Part shown: positions 5,537 through 5,916 of the stretch, piece by piece
Position numbering within the stretch: the stretch's first letter is position 1
How the letters are laid out: each line of letters begins with the position of its first letter
Program-made: the position numbers and the translations under genes
Assembly: GCA_946480055.1 (NCBI GenBank)
Contig: CAMLID010000136.1
Span: forward strand, 1-5,916
Direction: 5' to 3'
DNA length: 5,916 bases
Source of the DNA: an uncultured Lysobacter sp.
Lineage (GTDB): Bacteria; Pseudomonadota; Gammaproteobacteria; Xanthomonadales; Xanthomonadaceae
The notes under the pieces: generated by a model
The model's database searches: none
What the model was told of the DNA's origin: nothing
The model's input: only the letters and a program-made list of their open reading frames with translations

Positions 5537-5916
5537 ATGCCCGCGATCACCTCCCAGCTCGACCCGCGCTCGCAGGATTTCCGCGACAACGCCGCCTATC
5601 ACCAGGCCCTGGTCGAGGAGCTCGACGCCCGCCTCGCCCGCGCCGCCCACGGCGGCGGCGACAAGGCCCGCGACAAGCACACCGAGCGCGGCAAGCTGCT
5701 GGCGCGCGACCGCATCGCCGCGCTGCTGGACCCGGGCTCGCCGTTCCTGGAGATCGCCCCGCTCGCCGCCGAAGGCATGTACGACGGCGCCGCGCCGGCC
5801 GCAGGCATGGTCGCCGGCATCGGCCGGGTCCAGGGACAGGAAGTGGTGATCGTCGCCAACGACGCCACGGTCAAGGGCGGCACCTACTTCCCGATGACGG
5901 TGAAGAAGCACCTGCG
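5537..5916 (+). CDS. mccB: Methylcrotonyl-CoA carboxylase carboxyltransferase (beta) subunit, 3'-truncated by the window
   Basis: The first 126 codons of a gene that runs off the window. The product would transfer the carboxyl group from biotin to 3-methylcrotonyl-CoA, the step after isovaleryl-CoA dehydrogenase in leucine catabolism, in a complex with the biotin-carrying alpha subunit. The N-terminus [15 protein letters not shown], the [13 protein letters not shown] block, [17 protein letters not shown], and [20 protein letters not shown] are typical of MccB proteins. The last block starts the acyl-CoA-binding carboxyltransferase fold. The family is about 535 residues long, so about three quarters is missing. 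The ATG at 5537 gives the usual N-terminus, but no clear Shine-Dalgarno sequence precedes it. Propionyl- or geranyl-CoA carboxylase beta subunits are related alternatives. The company of ivd and the EGMYDG region favour methylcrotonyl-CoA. Confidence 0.9.
   Translation, partial: MPAITSQLDPRSQDFRDNAAYHQALVEELDARLARAAHGGGDKARDKHTERGKLLARDRIAALLDPGSPFLEIAPLAAEGMYDGAAPAAGMVAGIGRVQGQEVVIVANDATVKGGTYFPMTVKKHL

Noticed and set aside
4772..5911. Minus-strand frame of 379 codons covering lipoprotein 2 and mccB
   Set aside because: Its Gly/Ser-rich stretch is the reverse reading of alanine codons, and it overlaps two terminators and two supported genes.

Overview
The window looks like chromosomal DNA from a GC-rich gammaproteobacterium. 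A Lysobacter or other Xanthomonadaceae origin is my best guess. It rests on the strong GCC/GCG and CTG codon bias, the gene content, and many copies of a GGAGCGGCGYAAGCCGCGA-type intergenic repeat. The assignment is by eye, not by a database search.

Layout, all genes on the + strand. (1) 2-682: the last ~226 codons of a leucine (Glu/Leu/Phe/Val family) dehydrogenase, followed by a strong hairpin terminator. (2) 776-1933: a complete isovaleryl-CoA dehydrogenase. (3) 1934-3127: about 1.2 kb without a credible gene. It holds two direct copies of a ~193-bp element with 30-bp inverted ends, two further 45-bp repeats that flank the second copy in inverted orientation, one decayed repeat, and a 32-base perfect palindrome. 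A promoter for the next gene lies at its right edge. (4) 3128-4303: a complete acetyl-CoA C-acetyltransferase (thiolase). (5) 4426-4794 and 4964-5359: two small, about half-alanine lipoproteins in tandem, each followed by its own terminator. (6) 5537-5916: the start of the methylcrotonyl-CoA carboxylase carboxyltransferase (beta) subunit, which runs off the window.

Four of the six genes fit one pathway, leucine catabolism. Leucine is deaminated to 2-ketoisocaproate, which a branched-chain ketoacid dehydrogenase not in this window would turn into isovaleryl-CoA. Isovaleryl-CoA dehydrogenase then makes 3-methylcrotonyl-CoA, which methylcrotonyl-CoA carboxylase carboxylates. The thiolase can process acetoacetyl-CoA at the end of the route. 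The genes are not a tight operon: terminators, a repeat array and apparent promoters separate them. The two lipoproteins are unrelated to this pathway and look like Lpp/OprI-type envelope helices.

I found no phage, toxin, CRISPR or defence system. The least ordinary parts are the inverted-repeat array at 2022-2792 and the lipoprotein pair.
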